Source of the DNA: Lactobacillus panisapium
GTDB taxonomy: Bacteria; Bacillota; Bacilli; Lactobacillales; Lactobacillaceae
Direction of reading: 5' to 3'
DNA: 64,000 nucleotides
Assembly: GCF_019469265.1 (NCBI RefSeq)
Contig: NZ_CP048268.1
Span: 713,501-777,500, forward strand
Made by a program: the position numbers and the translations under genes
Part shown: positions 17,198 through 26,759 of the stretch, piece after piece
Position numbering within the stretch: the stretch's first letter is position 1
How the letters are laid out: the number at the start of each line of letters is the position of its first letter
Notes under the pieces: generated by a model
Databases searched by the model: none
Seen by the model: the letters and a program-made list of their open reading frames with translations, nothing else
Told to the model about the DNA's origin: nothing

Positions 17198-18133
17198 ATG
17201 AAAAATTGCTTTAAAAAATTAACATTATTGATTACTGCTTTTTTGGTTATGCTGGCTACCAGTGGCTGCGGTTTACCAGGATTATCTGACAGTCAAGGAA
17301 GTAACGAAAATATTAGAATAACTGCTTTAACAACGACTGAATCGCAAATTGTTGCTAATATTGTGGCGCAACTTATTGAACACGAAACGCCATATAAAAC
17401 TTCGATTGTAAATAATTTGGGTTCGGCACCTATGCAGCACCAAGCGCTTTACCGCCATGATGCCGACATTCAGGCAGCAGCCTATGATGGTGGTGAACTA
17501 ACTGCCAATTTGTTATTACCGGCAATCAAAGATTCAAAAAAGGCTAATAATACGGTTCGACGCGAAGTAAAGAAGCGGTGGGATCAAACGTATCTTCATA
17601 CTTATGGCTTTGCCAATAATTATGCATTCATGGTTAGGGCAAAAGATCAGAAGAAATATCACCTGTACAATATTTCAGATCTAAAAAAGGTGCAAAATAA
17701 GTTTTCCTTCGGGGTTGCATCTGAATGGGTTAATGCTCCAGGAGTCGGCTATCCGGCTTTTCAGACAGCTTATGGTATCACTTTTGCCAAAGCCCATCCG
17801 ATGAACATCGGGTTAGTTTATTCAGCTTTAAAAAACGGCAAAATGGACGTTATCTTAGGTTATTCAACCGATGGCCGAATCGATAGTTATAAGCTGCACC
17901 TGTTAAAAGATGATAAACACTTCTTTCCACCGTATAATTGCGGCATGTTGATTAATAACTATGTTTTGCGCGAACACCCGGAATTAAAACCACTTTTAGA
18001 GCGGTTAGTAGGTAACATTAGTGTTCATGATATTCGTAAAATGAATTATGACGTTGATGATAAGCTGCTTGAACCGTCCACGGTGGCGCACCAATTCTTA
18101 GTAAAGCATGATTACTTTAGAAAGGAGAAATAA
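17198..18133 (+). CDS. opuCC: Osmoprotectant substrate-binding lipoprotein (OpuCC-type)
   Basis: 311 residues. Residues 1-26 are a lipoprotein signal with basic start, hydrophobic core and TSGC lipobox; the mature protein would be tethered on the outer face of the membrane. The rest fits the OpuAC/QAT substrate-binding fold (ITALTTTESQIVANIVAQLI at the start, VSALK.. and GYSTDGRI near residue 228). It captures quaternary ammonium osmolytes and delivers them to OpuCB/OpuCD. Overlaps opuCD by one base (TAATG). Confidence 0.92.
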   Translation: MKNCFKKLTLLITAFLVMLATSGCGLPGLSDSQGSNENIRITALTTTESQIVANIVAQLIEHETPYKTSIVNNLGSAPMQHQALYRHDADIQAAAYDGGELTANLLLPAIKDSKKANNTVRREVKKRWDQTYLHTYGFANNYAFMVRAKDQKKYHLYNISDLKKVQNKFSFGVASEWVNAPGVGYPAFQTAYGITFAKAHPMNIGLVYSALKNGKMDVILGYSTDGRIDSYKLHLLKDDKHFFPPYNCGMLINNYVLREHPELKPLLERLVGNISVHDIRKMNYDVDDKLLEPSTVAHQFLVKHDYFRKEK

Positions 18134-18792
18134 TGGCTAGATTATCTTTATGGCAGCAATTTATTTATTATTATCAACATAATGGCTTTTATGTGCTTGA
18201 ACAGTTTAATCGAACTTTCCTAATTTCGATTTATGGCGTGTTATTTGCGGCCATTATTGGAATTCCGTTAGGTATTTTTATTTCACGTAATGCCCATTTA
18301 GGTGATTTTGTTGTTGAAATTGCTAACTTTATTCAAACTATTCCTTCGCTGGCATTACTGTCAATTGTGATGATCGGCTTGGGATTAGGCGTGATGACGG
18401 TCATTTTTACTGTTACGCTATATTCTTTGTTGCCGATTATTAAAAATACATATACTGGGATGCGCAGCGTTGATAAAAATGTAATTGATTCTGGTAAGGG
18501 CATGGGGATGACTAAATGGCAGGTATTGCGCATGGTTAGATTGCCTTTGTCAATGTCAGTTATTATTGCTGGCCTAAAAAATGCGTTAGTTATTGCCATC
18601 GGGATTACTTCGATTGGTTCCTTTGTTGGTGCAGGGGGATTAGGTGATATCATAATTCGTGGTACCAATGCTACTAATGGTAGTGCAATTATTTTAGCTG
18701 GTGCGTTGCCAACGGCACTAATGGCAATATTGGCAGATATCATTTTAAATTTCTTGCAAAAATGGTTACAACCGAAAGGATTAAAAAAATAA
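18133..18792 (+). CDS. opuCD: Osmoprotectant ABC transporter permease (OpuCD-type)
   Basis: 219 residues, five to six membrane helices, and the same permease signature as OpuCB (IDSGKGMGMTKWQVLRMVRLP, about residues 118-138). Start codon overlaps the opuCC stop. Last gene of the operon; no T-tailed terminator is evident after it, so some read-through toward recA is possible. Confidence 0.92.
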   Translation: MARLSLWQQFIYYYQHNGFYVLEQFNRTFLISIYGVLFAAIIGIPLGIFISRNAHLGDFVVEIANFIQTIPSLALLSIVMIGLGLGVMTVIFTVTLYSLLPIIKNTYTGMRSVDKNVIDSGKGMGMTKWQVLRMVRLPLSMSVIIAGLKNALVIAIGITSIGSFVGAGGLGDIIIRGTNATNGSAIILAGALPTALMAILADIILNFLQKWLQPKGLKK

Positions 18793-18822
18793 AACAGCTT
18801 TTTCGCGTATTTAGTAGTGAAG

Positions 18823-18896
18823 GAACAAATTTAAACATTTGTTCGCTTATTCCTTGCAAATATACACTAAATCAAAGTATAATTAGTACGTACTAA
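18823..18896 (+). promoter_or_regulatory. recA promoter with SOS-box-like and palindromic operators
   Basis: Promoter TTGCAA (18854-18859), 18 bp, TATAAT (18878-18883). Upstream, 18832-18845 matches the Bacillus-type SOS box CGAACATATGTTCG at 11 of 14 positions and sits in a perfect inverted repeat GAACAAAT-N6-ATTTGTTC (18823-18844). A second perfect 14-bp palindrome TTAGTACGTACTAA (18883-18896) covers the expected transcription start. Either could bind LexA/DinR or a related SOS repressor. Confidence 0.55.
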
Positions 18897-18927
18897 ATTG
18901 AGGACTATACTAGAGGAGGAAAAATAC

Positions 18928-20040
18928 TTGGCCAAAGATGAGAAACAGGCTGCATTAGAAAATGCACTGAAGAAAATTGAGAAAAATTTTGGTAAAGGTG
19001 CTGTTATGCGCATGGGCGATAAGGCAAATACTAAAATTTCGACCATTCCATCTGGTTCGCTTGCACTTGATGCAGCTCTTGGAGTTGGCGGCTATCCGCG
19101 CGGAAGAATTGTTGAAATTTATGGGCCTGAATCTTCAGGTAAAACTACCGTAGCTTTGCATGCTGTAGCAGAAGTGCAAAAGCGCGGGGGAACAGCTGCC
19201 TATATTGACGCAGAAAACGCAATGGATCCAGCCTATGCAGAAGCACTTGGAGTTGACGTTGACTCACTTATTTTGTCACAACCAAATACAGGTGAGGAAG
19301 GCTTGCAGATTGCTGACACGCTGATTACTAGTGGCGCGATTGACATTTTGATAGTTGACTCAGTTGCTGCTTTAGTGCCCCAAGCTGAAATTGATGGTGA
19401 AATGGGCGACAGCCACGTCGGACTTCAAGCACGGTTAATGAGTCAGGCTTTGCGTAAGCTTTCTGGGAATATCAATAAAACCAAAACAATTGCTATTTTT
19501 ATTAACCAGATTCGTGAAAAAGTTGGGATTATGTTTGGTAATCCAGAAACCACACCTGGTGGACGTGCACTGAAGTTTTATTCGACAATTCGGCTAGAAA
19601 TTAGACGAGCTGAAAAGATTAAGCAGACTGGTGGAGAGATAACCGGTAATCGTGTCAAGATTAAAGTTGTCAAGAATAAGGTTGCGCCGCCATTTAAGGT
19701 TGCTGAAGTTGATATGATGTATGGTAAAGGGATTTCACAAAGTGGTGAACTTCTCGATATGGCAGCTGATAAAGATATCATTGCCAAGGCCGGTTCGTGG
19801 TACTCGTATAATGAAGAGCGAATTGGTCAAGGACGTGAAAACGCCAAGAAATATCTTGAAGACCACCCAGATATTTATGATGAAGTCCAACAAAAGGTAC
19901 GTCAGGCATATGGCATTGATGAAGAATCTGTTGCTGAACGCGAAGATCCTGAAAAAATCAAAGCTAAGAAAACAAAAGAGACTGAGAGTAAAGAAAAGGA
20001 AGCTTCTGATAAAAAAGAAGCAGATAGCAAAAGTAACTAA
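18928..20040 (+). CDS. recA: Recombinase RecA
   Basis: 370 residues from the TTG at 18928, chosen because GAGGAGGA (18913-18920) is 7 nt away and [10 protein letters not shown] is the normal RecA N-terminus; an in-frame upstream TTG would add ten unrelated residues. Core signatures are GPESSGKTT (Walker A, about 68-76), the Glu-containing [17 protein letters not shown] (L1 region), and [19 protein letters not shown]. RecA forms filaments on single-stranded DNA, drives strand exchange and triggers LexA self-cleavage. The C-terminal 40 residues are almost all K, E, S, D. Own promoter; own terminator. Confidence 0.97.
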   Translation: MAKDEKQAALENALKKIEKNFGKGAVMRMGDKANTKISTIPSGSLALDAALGVGGYPRGRIVEIYGPESSGKTTVALHAVAEVQKRGGTAAYIDAENAMDPAYAEALGVDVDSLILSQPNTGEEGLQIADTLITSGAIDILIVDSVAALVPQAEIDGEMGDSHVGLQARLMSQALRKLSGNINKTKTIAIFINQIREKVGIMFGNPETTPGGRALKFYSTIRLEIRRAEKIKQTGGEITGNRVKIKVVKNKVAPPFKVAEVDMMYGKGISQSGELLDMAADKDIIAKAGSWYSYNEERIGQGRENAKKYLEDHPDIYDEVQQKVRQAYGIDEESVAEREDPEKIKAKKTKETESKEKEASDKKEADSKSN

Positions 20041-20053
20041 AGTCGAAGAGATT

Positions 20054-20087
20054 AACCTTGACCTGTAAAATAGGTCAAGGTTTTTTT
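20054..20087 (+). terminator. Intrinsic terminator after recA
   Basis: AACCTTGACCT-gtaaaat-AGGTCAAGGTT plus seven T, an 11-bp perfect stem. Confidence 0.92.
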
Positions 20088-20095
20088 CTACTTAA

Positions 20096-20124
20096 TTGAC
20101 ATCACCACCACGGTTCATTATTAT
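20096..20124 (+). promoter_or_regulatory. Promoter of rny
   Basis: TTGACA (20096-20101), 17 bp, TATTAT (20119-20124), about 50 bp before the rny start. Confidence 0.6.
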
Positions 20125-20173
20125 TAATACTGTGTGAATAATCTTAAAAAAATAAAAAAAGGCGATAGTAATC

Positions 20174-21805
20174 ATGACAAATACAATTTTGATTCCCGTC
20201 GCAGTTGCTATTATTTCAATTTTATTGGGAACAGGTATTGGATATGCTATTCGCAAGAATGGCTGGGAAAAAAGAGCGCAAAATGCTCAAAACGATGCCG
20301 ACCATATATTAACCGAGGCAAAAGCACAAGTAGATGCTGCAAAAGCTGAAGTCAACGCACAAAAGCAAGCAGCAGATGCTTTAAAGCAAAGTGCACAAAA
20401 CACGAAAAAAGAAAAAATTCTTGAAGCTCAAGAAAAGATTCAAGAATATCGACAAAAAGTTGAGGATGAGTTAAACGTCAAGCGCGATGCGATTGCACGT
20501 GATAATAACCGTTTACAGCAAAGAGAAGATACTCTTAATCACAAGAATTCTTTGATGGTAGAAAGGGAGGATGAACTCAAGGAAAAGGAAAAGCAGCTAG
20601 CTAAAGAGCAAACTGATCTAGATCAAAAAGTTCAGGAAGCTGATGAACTAGTTGAAAAGAGCCAGCAAAAGCTCTATGAAATTGCTCATTTAGATAAGGA
20701 GCAGGGTAAGAAACTGGTGCTGAGTCAATTATCAGATGAATTAGTCAAAGAACGAGCAGAAATGATTAGAAACAGTAATGAAGAAGTTCAAGCTAAAGCT
20801 GATCATTATGCACACAAAGTTATTATTGACGCAATTCAAAGCAGTTCTGCCGATACTGTGGCAGAAACAACGGTGTCGGTTGTAGATTTGCCAAATGAAG
20901 AAATGAAAGGACGAATTATTGGTCGTGAGGGCCGTAATATTCGCTCCTTTGAGGCACTTACTGGAATCGATTTAATAATTGATGATACACCGAAAGTTGT
21001 TACTCTAAGCGGTTTTGATGCAATCAGACGAGAAATTGCCAAACGAGCAATGGAACGTTTGATCAAGGATGGCCGGATTCACCCAGCTCGAATTGAAGAG
21101 ATGGTTGATAAGGCACGTAAAGAAGTTAATGATGATATTTATGAAGCTGGAGAGAGTGCTTTAATGGAATTAGGAATTCATAAAATGAATCCTGAGCTTG
21201 TTAAAATTCTTGGTCGGCTAAAATATCGGACTTCTTACGGTCAAAATGTTCTTGGCCATTCGATTGAAGTTGCAAAACTAGCCGGAACAATGGCGGCTGA
21301 ACTAGGTTTAAATGAGAAATTAGCGGTTCGCGCGGGATTATTACACGATATTGGAAAAGCCATCGATCATGATATTGAAGGGTCACACGTTGAAATTGGT
21401 GTGGAATTGACGAGAAAGTATCATGAACCAGATGTTGTTGTTAACGCAATTGCAGCGCATCACGGGGATGTGCCGAAGTTATCGTTTATTGCTGAATTAG
21501 TTGTTGCAGCAGATACGATTTCATCGGCTCGCCCAGGTGCCAGGAGTGAAAGTTTAGAAAATTATATTAGAAGATTGACTGAACTGGAAAAGATTGCTAA
21601 TAGATATGATGGGGTTAAGCAGGCATATGCCATTCAGGCTGGACGTGAAGTTCGGGTAATGGTTGAACCAGAAAAAATTTCTGATGATCGCATCACGGTA
21701 TTGGCACGTGATATCCGAAATCAAGTTGAAAAAGAGCTTGATTATCCTGGTAATATTAAAATTACAGTTATTCGAGAAAAACGAGTAGTTGCAGTTGCAA
21801 AATAA
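20174..21805 (+). CDS. rny: Ribonuclease Y
   Basis: 543 residues: one N-terminal membrane helix (about 5-22), a long charged coiled coil rich in K, E, Q and A (about 30-200), a KH RNA-binding domain with [15 protein letters not shown] near residue 246-260, and an HD domain with [10 protein letters not shown] near residue 392-401 followed by HHGD. RNase Y is the membrane-anchored endonuclease that starts mRNA decay in many Firmicutes. Length and order match the family. AAAAAGGCGATAG supplies the Shine-Dalgarno. It keeps its usual place after recA and has its own promoter and terminator. Confidence 0.96.
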   Translation: MTNTILIPVAVAIISILLGTGIGYAIRKNGWEKRAQNAQNDADHILTEAKAQVDAAKAEVNAQKQAADALKQSAQNTKKEKILEAQEKIQEYRQKVEDELNVKRDAIARDNNRLQQREDTLNHKNSLMVEREDELKEKEKQLAKEQTDLDQKVQEADELVEKSQQKLYEIAHLDKEQGKKLVLSQLSDELVKERAEMIRNSNEEVQAKADHYAHKVIIDAIQSSSADTVAETTVSVVDLPNEEMKGRIIGREGRNIRSFEALTGIDLIIDDTPKVVTLSGFDAIRREIAKRAMERLIKDGRIHPARIEEMVDKARKEVNDDIYEAGESALMELGIHKMNPELVKILGRLKYRTSYGQNVLGHSIEVAKLAGTMAAELGLNEKLAVRAGLLHDIGKAIDHDIEGSHVEIGVELTRKYHEPDVVVNAIAAHHGDVPKLSFIAELVVAADTISSARPGARSESLENYIRRLTELEKIANRYDGVKQAYAIQAGREVRVMVEPEKISDDRITVLARDIRNQVEKELDYPGNIKITVIREKRVVAVAK

Positions 21806-21810
21806 ATAAA

Positions 21811-21840
21811 GGGTTGAACTTTTATAGTTCAACCTTTTTT
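21811..21840 (+). terminator. Intrinsic terminator after rny
   Basis: GGTTGAACT-tttat-AGTTCAACC followed by T6. Confidence 0.9.
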
Positions 21841-21862
21841 GTTTGTTCTAAAATAAAACTAA

Positions 21863-21911
21863 AAGCATAATTGTTGGCGCGTTTAAGCATAAAATTGCAC
21901 CAAAAAGCATA
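21863..21911 (+). repeat. Three phased AAGCATA direct repeats, candidate AraC-type operator
   Basis: AAGCATA occurs at 21863-21869, 21885-21891 and 21905-21911, that is 22 and 20 bp apart, close to two helical turns, and each is followed by an AT-rich stretch (ATTG, AAATTG, TTTTT). They lie just upstream of a -10-like TACAAT (21933-21938) with no recognisable -35, the arrangement expected for activation by an AraC-family protein. The regulator gene follows directly. Confidence 0.55.
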
Positions 21912-21958
21912 TTTTTAAAAAATGAAAGGGTATACAATACGAACTAGATAGGAGGACA

Positions 21959-22957
21959 ATGATGGATCAAGCAGTCGCTAAAAATCTAAAAGGCTTTTTG
22001 CAAGAACTAGGATATCCGTTTGATTCTATTTCAGCTTTGCTAGATTCTGGAAATATGACGCGTTATTTTAATTCAAAGTGGCTAAAAAGTTCACATTCAT
22101 TTGCCATATTAGATCAAAAAGCAACTGATGAGCAGCTGTTAGCTTGTAGTGATGTAAGTAATATTTACCAATTTGTTCCTCCTTATTTTGCCGCGCTATC
22201 TAGTAAAAACGGGTTGCAGGCAATCGAACGGCTTTCATCATACGAGCAATTAATTGGGCCAATTGAGATTGGTACTTTCAAAGAGGGGGAAAAGCTAAGA
22301 GTTCATATAAGCTATTTAGATGATTCGCGGAAAAATTCAAGGTTTAGTCTATTGGTGGATCAAATCTCATTGATTAGTTTGCTTAGGACTGGGACCGGTA
22401 AGTTAATTAAGCCATTATCAATTGGCAGTAAATTTAATTATGGTAAGAAAATAACTGAATACTTAGGACTTAGTTCCCAAAGCTGCCATGATAATTACTT
22501 GGTTTTTAGTAAAAGCAATCTGTTAAAACCATTTTTAACCCAAAATGATATTATGTGGAACTTTATGGAACCAGGATTAAAAAAATATATCAGTGACTTA
22601 AAGGTTGATCCACCATTCAAGGCAATAGTGCAGAATACCTTGTTTAAACTAATTGCTGGCGGGAATTTTCAATTAAAAGATGTTGCTAATGCGTTAGAAA
22701 TATCACCGCGAACTGTTCAACGATGGTTAAAAAATGAGGGAACAAGTTATAAAGAGCAAGTTAATGAAGTCCAAAAAATTTTGGCACTTAATTTATTACA
22801 GGATGCGACACTAAATACAGCTGAAGTCAGTTTTTTAGTCGGTTTTAACAATGTGACTACTTTTTACAAAGCATTTAAAAGGTGGACAGGGAAAACTGTT
22901 TTGAAATACCGACACCAAATGATTATTAATAAAAATAGTATTAATGCCGCTAGCTAA
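21959..22957 (+). CDS. AraC-family transcriptional regulator
   Basis: 332 residues. The N-terminal two thirds resemble the ligand-binding domain seen in AraC/OruR-type regulators (PF12625-like), and the last 100 residues are the paired helix-turn-helix: FQLKDVANALEISPRTVQRWLK (first HTH) and AEVSFLVGFNNVTTFYKAFKRWTGKT (second HTH with the conserved GF...FYKAFKRWTG). GGAGG at 21951-21955 serves ATG 21959 or the adjacent ATG 21962. Only 23 bp separate it from the first flavoprotein start, so it probably regulates the cassette and itself; the inducer is unknown, perhaps a substrate of the reductases. Confidence 0.9.
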   Translation: MMDQAVAKNLKGFLQELGYPFDSISALLDSGNMTRYFNSKWLKSSHSFAILDQKATDEQLLACSDVSNIYQFVPPYFAALSSKNGLQAIERLSSYEQLIGPIEIGTFKEGEKLRVHISYLDDSRKNSRFSLLVDQISLISLLRTGTGKLIKPLSIGSKFNYGKKITEYLGLSSQSCHDNYLVFSKSNLLKPFLTQNDIMWNFMEPGLKKYISDLKVDPPFKAIVQNTLFKLIAGGNFQLKDVANALEISPRTVQRWLKNEGTSYKEQVNEVQKILALNLLQDATLNTAEVSFLVGFNNVTTFYKAFKRWTGKTVLKYRHQMIINKNSINAAS

Positions 22958-22980
22958 TTATGCAAAAAGAGGATAGAAAA

Positions 22981-24795
22981 ATGTTTTTGCAAGATAATGA
23001 TTCATGGAATGCAGTTTATGATGTGGTTGTAGTTGGTTTTGGTGGTGCTGGGGCAACAGCAGCACGGTTTGCAGCGGATAACGGGGCCAAGGTTCTTTTA
23101 GTCGATAGCGCACCTGAAGGACATGAAGGTGGTAATACCCGTTATTGTGGTCAAATTGTTCAGGCAGGTTATGATTATGATCAATTGAAAAAGTATTACC
23201 AACAATTAACTGCCCCGCTTGATTTAGATGAAAAAGTTTTAGATACCTTTATTAAAGGGATGGTGGATTTACCGGCTTATTTTGAAAAATATTTAGGCGG
23301 AAAAGCCTTTAGTGTTCGCAAAAATCCGGGAAATAAGAACGTAGCACTTTTAGCATATATGATTGCTGAATACCCCGAATTTGATGGTGCGGAGACAAAT
23401 GATGATCTCTTAATTCATGACCGAATTTTTGATGCAGCATTGTGGAAGAAACTACGGCAAAATGTACTAGACCGCAGTGATCAGATTTCGGTTTTATATT
23501 CAACGCCAGCTAAACACTTAATTCAAAATGAAACTAAAACAATTATTGGTGTTCAAATTGAAAATAATGGTCATTTGTTCAATGTTAAGGCTAAAAATGG
23601 TGTGGCTCTGGCATTAGGCGGCTTTGAAAACAATGACCAGATGATTCAAGATTATTTGGGAGAAACGAAACTTTTGCCATACGGCACTCTATATAACAAG
23701 GGCGACGGAATTAAGATGGCCATAGAAGTTGGTGCTGATTTGTGGCACATGAATAATTATGAACCAGGCGGTGCCGTTAATATTGCAGCGCTAAAAGGCG
23801 AACGTGCTCATAATATCATGGGCTGGAAAGCTTTGTTTGAGGGTTCATTAATTACGGTTGGTGATGACGGTACCCGCTATATTCCTGAAGATGATCCAAC
23901 CCGTCATGGTCATCGCTATAACCATGGTTTATGGCGAATTCCCCTTGCTCAAATTCATCCGCATTTAATTTTTGATCAAAAGAAATATGACGAATTTTTG
24001 GCTGAAGATTTAGATAATTTCCAGCGCGAAGTTTTAAATAAAGTAGTTAAGTCTGACACAATTGCTGATTTAGCAAACGAAATCGGCGTTAAAGAAGAAA
24101 CCTTACAAAACACACTTGAAACATATAATTTTTTTGTTGACCAAGGTGTTGATTATCAATGTGGTAGAAAGCCAGAAACAATGACTAAACTTTCCCTATC
24201 TGGCCCATTTTATTCCTTGAAACAGCAGCACACGATGCTTAATACTCAAGGTGGACCAAGACGAAATGAAAAGGCGGAAGTACTTGATACAGACCAGCAG
24301 GTATTACCACATTTGTACGCTGCGGGTGAGCTAGGTCATATTGGCGCTAACCAATATAACGGCGGCGGAGATATTGCCGATTGCTTGATTTTTGGCAAGA
24401 TTGCCGGTGAAAACGCTGCTAAACCAAAGGAAAACGATACTGTGACTGGGGCAAGCGCGCAAGTAAACGAGCAGGTCGATTCGACTTCGTTTCCAGTTCC
24501 TCTTGCAGCTGAAAAAGATTATCCAATCAGTAAAAACCAATATATTGGCAAATCAAGTAGCGGAATGGGTAATGAAATAGTTGTTCGGGTAACCGTTGAT
24601 GAGCAACAAAAACCGGCTAAAATTGAGGTCCTCAAGGAAAGTGAGTCACCTGATTATGGCGGTCAAGCAATTAAGCAGCTTCAAAAACAAATGGTAAAAG
24701 ATAAGACTGCAAACGTTGATGTTGTATCTGGTGCTACTTCAACAAGTCGGGCATTTAAGGAAGCCGTCAGTGCTGCTTTAAAGCAGGCTAAATAA
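22981..24795 (+). CDS. FAD-dependent reductase with C-terminal FMN-binding domain
   Basis: 604 residues. Residues about 15-455 are a fumarate-reductase/succinate-dehydrogenase-type FAD domain: VVVGFGGAGATAA dinucleotide motif and a C-terminal cap ending AAGELGHIGANQY...GGGDIADCLIFGKIAG. Residues about 520-604 form an FMN_bind domain ending with VVSGATSTS, whose Thr is the type covalently flavinylated by ApbE. No signal peptide, so cytosolic. Relatives reduce the C=C bond of fumarate, urocanate or phenylacrylates; the Gly-rich GGGDIAD replaces the usual fumarate-reductase motif, so fumarate is not assured. AGAGGA favours ATG 22981 over an in-frame ATG 21 bp upstream. An apbE is not in the window. 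Confidence 0.85.
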   Translation: MFLQDNDSWNAVYDVVVVGFGGAGATAARFAADNGAKVLLVDSAPEGHEGGNTRYCGQIVQAGYDYDQLKKYYQQLTAPLDLDEKVLDTFIKGMVDLPAYFEKYLGGKAFSVRKNPGNKNVALLAYMIAEYPEFDGAETNDDLLIHDRIFDAALWKKLRQNVLDRSDQISVLYSTPAKHLIQNETKTIIGVQIENNGHLFNVKAKNGVALALGGFENNDQMIQDYLGETKLLPYGTLYNKGDGIKMAIEVGADLWHMNNYEPGGAVNIAALKGERAHNIMGWKALFEGSLITVGDDGTRYIPEDDPTRHGHRYNHGLWRIPLAQIHPHLIFDQKKYDEFLAEDLDNFQREVLNKVVKSDTIADLANEIGVKEETLQNTLETYNFFVDQGVDYQCGRKPETMTKLSLSGPFYSLKQQHTMLNTQGGPRRNEKAEVLDTDQQVLPHLYAAGELGHIGANQYNGGGDIADCLIFGKIAGENAAKPKENDTVTGASAQVNEQVDSTSFPVPLAAEKDYPISKNQYIGKSSSGMGNEIVVRVTVDEQQKPAKIEVLKESESPDYGGQAIKQLQKQMVKDKTANVDVVSGATSTSRAFKEAVSAALKQAK

Positions 24796-24813
24796 AATTA
24801 AAAGAGGCAAAAA

Positions 24814-26610
24814 ATGGCTAATTTAAAAGACGGAATTTATCATGGCAGCGGTTCTGGCAATCGTGGCGAAGTCAAGGTATCCGTAACTGTAAAAGATAAC
24901 CAGATTAAGGCAGTTCATGTTGATGATCAAAATGAAACCGAAGGTATTAGCACAGACGCACTTAAAAAGGCTCCGGAATTGATAGTGGCTAAGCAGTCTT
25001 ACAATATTGATGCCGTAACGGGTGCTACGATTAGCTTTCAGGCTGTTGAAAAAGCTGTCAAGGACGCTTTGCTTAAAGCGGGAGATCCTAGCGGGCTTGA
25101 TCAGAAGATTGATTTGCGAACAGCTAAACAAGAAGATAATGAAGATTATCGCTATCTTGATCCAGACAAAATCCACTTTGAAAAAGAAACTGAGGTATTA
25201 ATAATTGGTGCAGGCGCTGCTGGTCTTGCAGCCGCTATTTCTGCTCGGCAAAAGGGCAAAGCGGTTATTTGCCTTGAGTATGCATCAAGCTACATGTTGT
25301 CAGATATGACTTTATCTGGCGGTTATTATAATGCAGGTGGCGGTACAAGTTTGCAAAAGGCCCAAGGAATTAAGGATTCAAAGGAAAATTGGAATAATTA
25401 CTTAAAGGCAGTTGGTCAAGGGTATGAAGATCCTGATATGCGTGAAGTAATTGTTGAACACGGTGCTGAAGATTATGAGTGGTTAGCTAACGATGTTGGA
25501 GTTAACTTTCAGGAAGTTCAGCAAATCGGTAATGAAGAAGCAATGAAAAAGTATGCTGTTCCGGCAGCCCGTTCACACTTGACTGTTGAAAAAAGTGGCT
25601 ACGGTCTTTCCAAACCTTTATTCAAGCGTGCTCAAAAATTAGGTACTGAGTTTATTTTTAATATAACAGCAGAAAGTTTAATTACCAATCAAAATAACCA
25701 AGTTATTGGCGTGCATACCAATAAAGGCAATTACCGCGCTCAAAGCGTGATTGTTGCTACCGCTGGTTTTTCGCGTAATAAGGAAATGCTCAAAAGTTTT
25801 GCCCCGGATTTTGCAGTAGGGGAATCATATGGCTCAATTAGGCAAATGGGCGATGGAATTCGAATGGGTGCACAAATAGGTGCCAAGCTAAAAGCTATGT
25901 GGATGCCGATTGCTAATTCAATTGGAACGCAATCTGGTGATAATGTTTGTATTGGACCTTTATGTACTGCTTGGACCAAGCCTTATATTTGGGTTGGTAC
26001 TGATGCTAAAAGACATTTTCGGGAAGACATGTATTTTGAATTTGCTTCTAAAAAAATTGCCAGTCTGGATCAAGGTTTTGTGTGGTTACTTTTTGATGAG
26101 GGAATGGCAAATGAAATGCCGACAGCCTTTTCTGCCCCGGCCGCTTCGCCACATTTGAAACGAGAAGTTGAAGATGGCTATTTTAAAAAGGCAGAAACCA
26201 TTAAGGCTTTAGCTGAACAGATTGGGTTAGATTCGACCGTTTTGCAGGCAACGATTACTAAGTGGAATAATGATGTTCTTAAAGGGCAAGATACGGAATT
26301 CGGCCGTGAAAAAGACTTGACGGCTTTTAAACCACCGTATTATGCTGCTAAATTAGCTCCTTCAACTCCAGATATGGCAGGAGGCTTAAGCATCAATCGG
26401 AGAGCTGAAGTTTTGGATAATCAAGATAGGCCAATCGCTAATCTATACGCGGCCGGCAGTACTACTGGTGGTTGGCGGGGCATGACTTATCCTGGCTGCG
26501 GCATGGGCATTACCAACGCAATTGTTTTTGGTCGTATTGCTGGTGTTAGTGCGGCAAATAATGCAACTAAGAAAGTCGATGCCAGTTCTGGTGCCTCGCA
26601 GCACGACTAA
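24814..26610 (+). CDS. FAD-dependent reductase with N-terminal FMN-binding domain
   Basis: 598 residues with the two domains of the preceding protein in reversed order. Residues 1-90 are an FMN_bind domain (starts LKDGIYHGSGSG, flavinylation-type DAVTGATIS near residue 68-76). Residues about 125-585 are the FAD domain with VLIIGAGAAGLAAAISA and the terminal AGSTTGG...GMGITNAIVFGRIAG. No signal peptide or haem motif. It follows the first reductase by 18 bp with AAGAGGCAAAAA and is presumably cotranscribed. The two could be alternative enoate/phenylacrylate reductases or an electron relay pair in anaerobic NADH reoxidation; substrate not determined. Confidence 0.85.
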   Translation: MANLKDGIYHGSGSGNRGEVKVSVTVKDNQIKAVHVDDQNETEGISTDALKKAPELIVAKQSYNIDAVTGATISFQAVEKAVKDALLKAGDPSGLDQKIDLRTAKQEDNEDYRYLDPDKIHFEKETEVLIIGAGAAGLAAAISARQKGKAVICLEYASSYMLSDMTLSGGYYNAGGGTSLQKAQGIKDSKENWNNYLKAVGQGYEDPDMREVIVEHGAEDYEWLANDVGVNFQEVQQIGNEEAMKKYAVPAARSHLTVEKSGYGLSKPLFKRAQKLGTEFIFNITAESLITNQNNQVIGVHTNKGNYRAQSVIVATAGFSRNKEMLKSFAPDFAVGESYGSIRQMGDGIRMGAQIGAKLKAMWMPIANSIGTQSGDNVCIGPLCTAWTKPYIWVGTDAKRHFREDMYFEFASKKIASLDQGFVWLLFDEGMANEMPTAFSAPAASPHLKREVEDGYFKKAETIKALAEQIGLDSTVLQATITKWNNDVLKGQDTEFGREKDLTAFKPPYYAAKLAPSTPDMAGGLSINRRAEVLDNQDRPIANLYAAGSTTGGWRGMTYPGCGMGITNAIVFGRIAGVSAANNATKKVDASSGASQHD

Positions 26611-26614
26611 TAAT

Positions 26615-26643
26615 AAAAGTGGATTCGTCAAGAATCCACTTTT
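26615..26643 (+). terminator. Intrinsic terminator after flavoprotein pair
   Basis: AAAAGTGGATTC-gtcaa-GAATCCACTTTT, 12-bp perfect stem. Confidence 0.85.
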
Positions 26644-26699
26644 AAGTTAATCATTAATATTTAGTCGGTAAGCTTTTAATCAGCTTTGGTGGGAGTGAT

Positions 26700-26728
26700 T
26701 TGTACATTTTTGATCAAGTCTGTATAAT
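26700..26728 (+). promoter_or_regulatory. Promoter of tagO
   Basis: TTGTAC (26700-26705), 17 bp, TATAAT (26723-26728), 31 bp before the start codon. Confidence 0.7.
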
Positions 26729-26759
26729 TAAAGCAACTAATTTATGAAAGTAGCCGACT

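Noticed and set aside
18793-18853. Terminator after opuCD
   Set aside because: The dyad at 18823-18844 has no T run; it is better explained as part of the recA control region.
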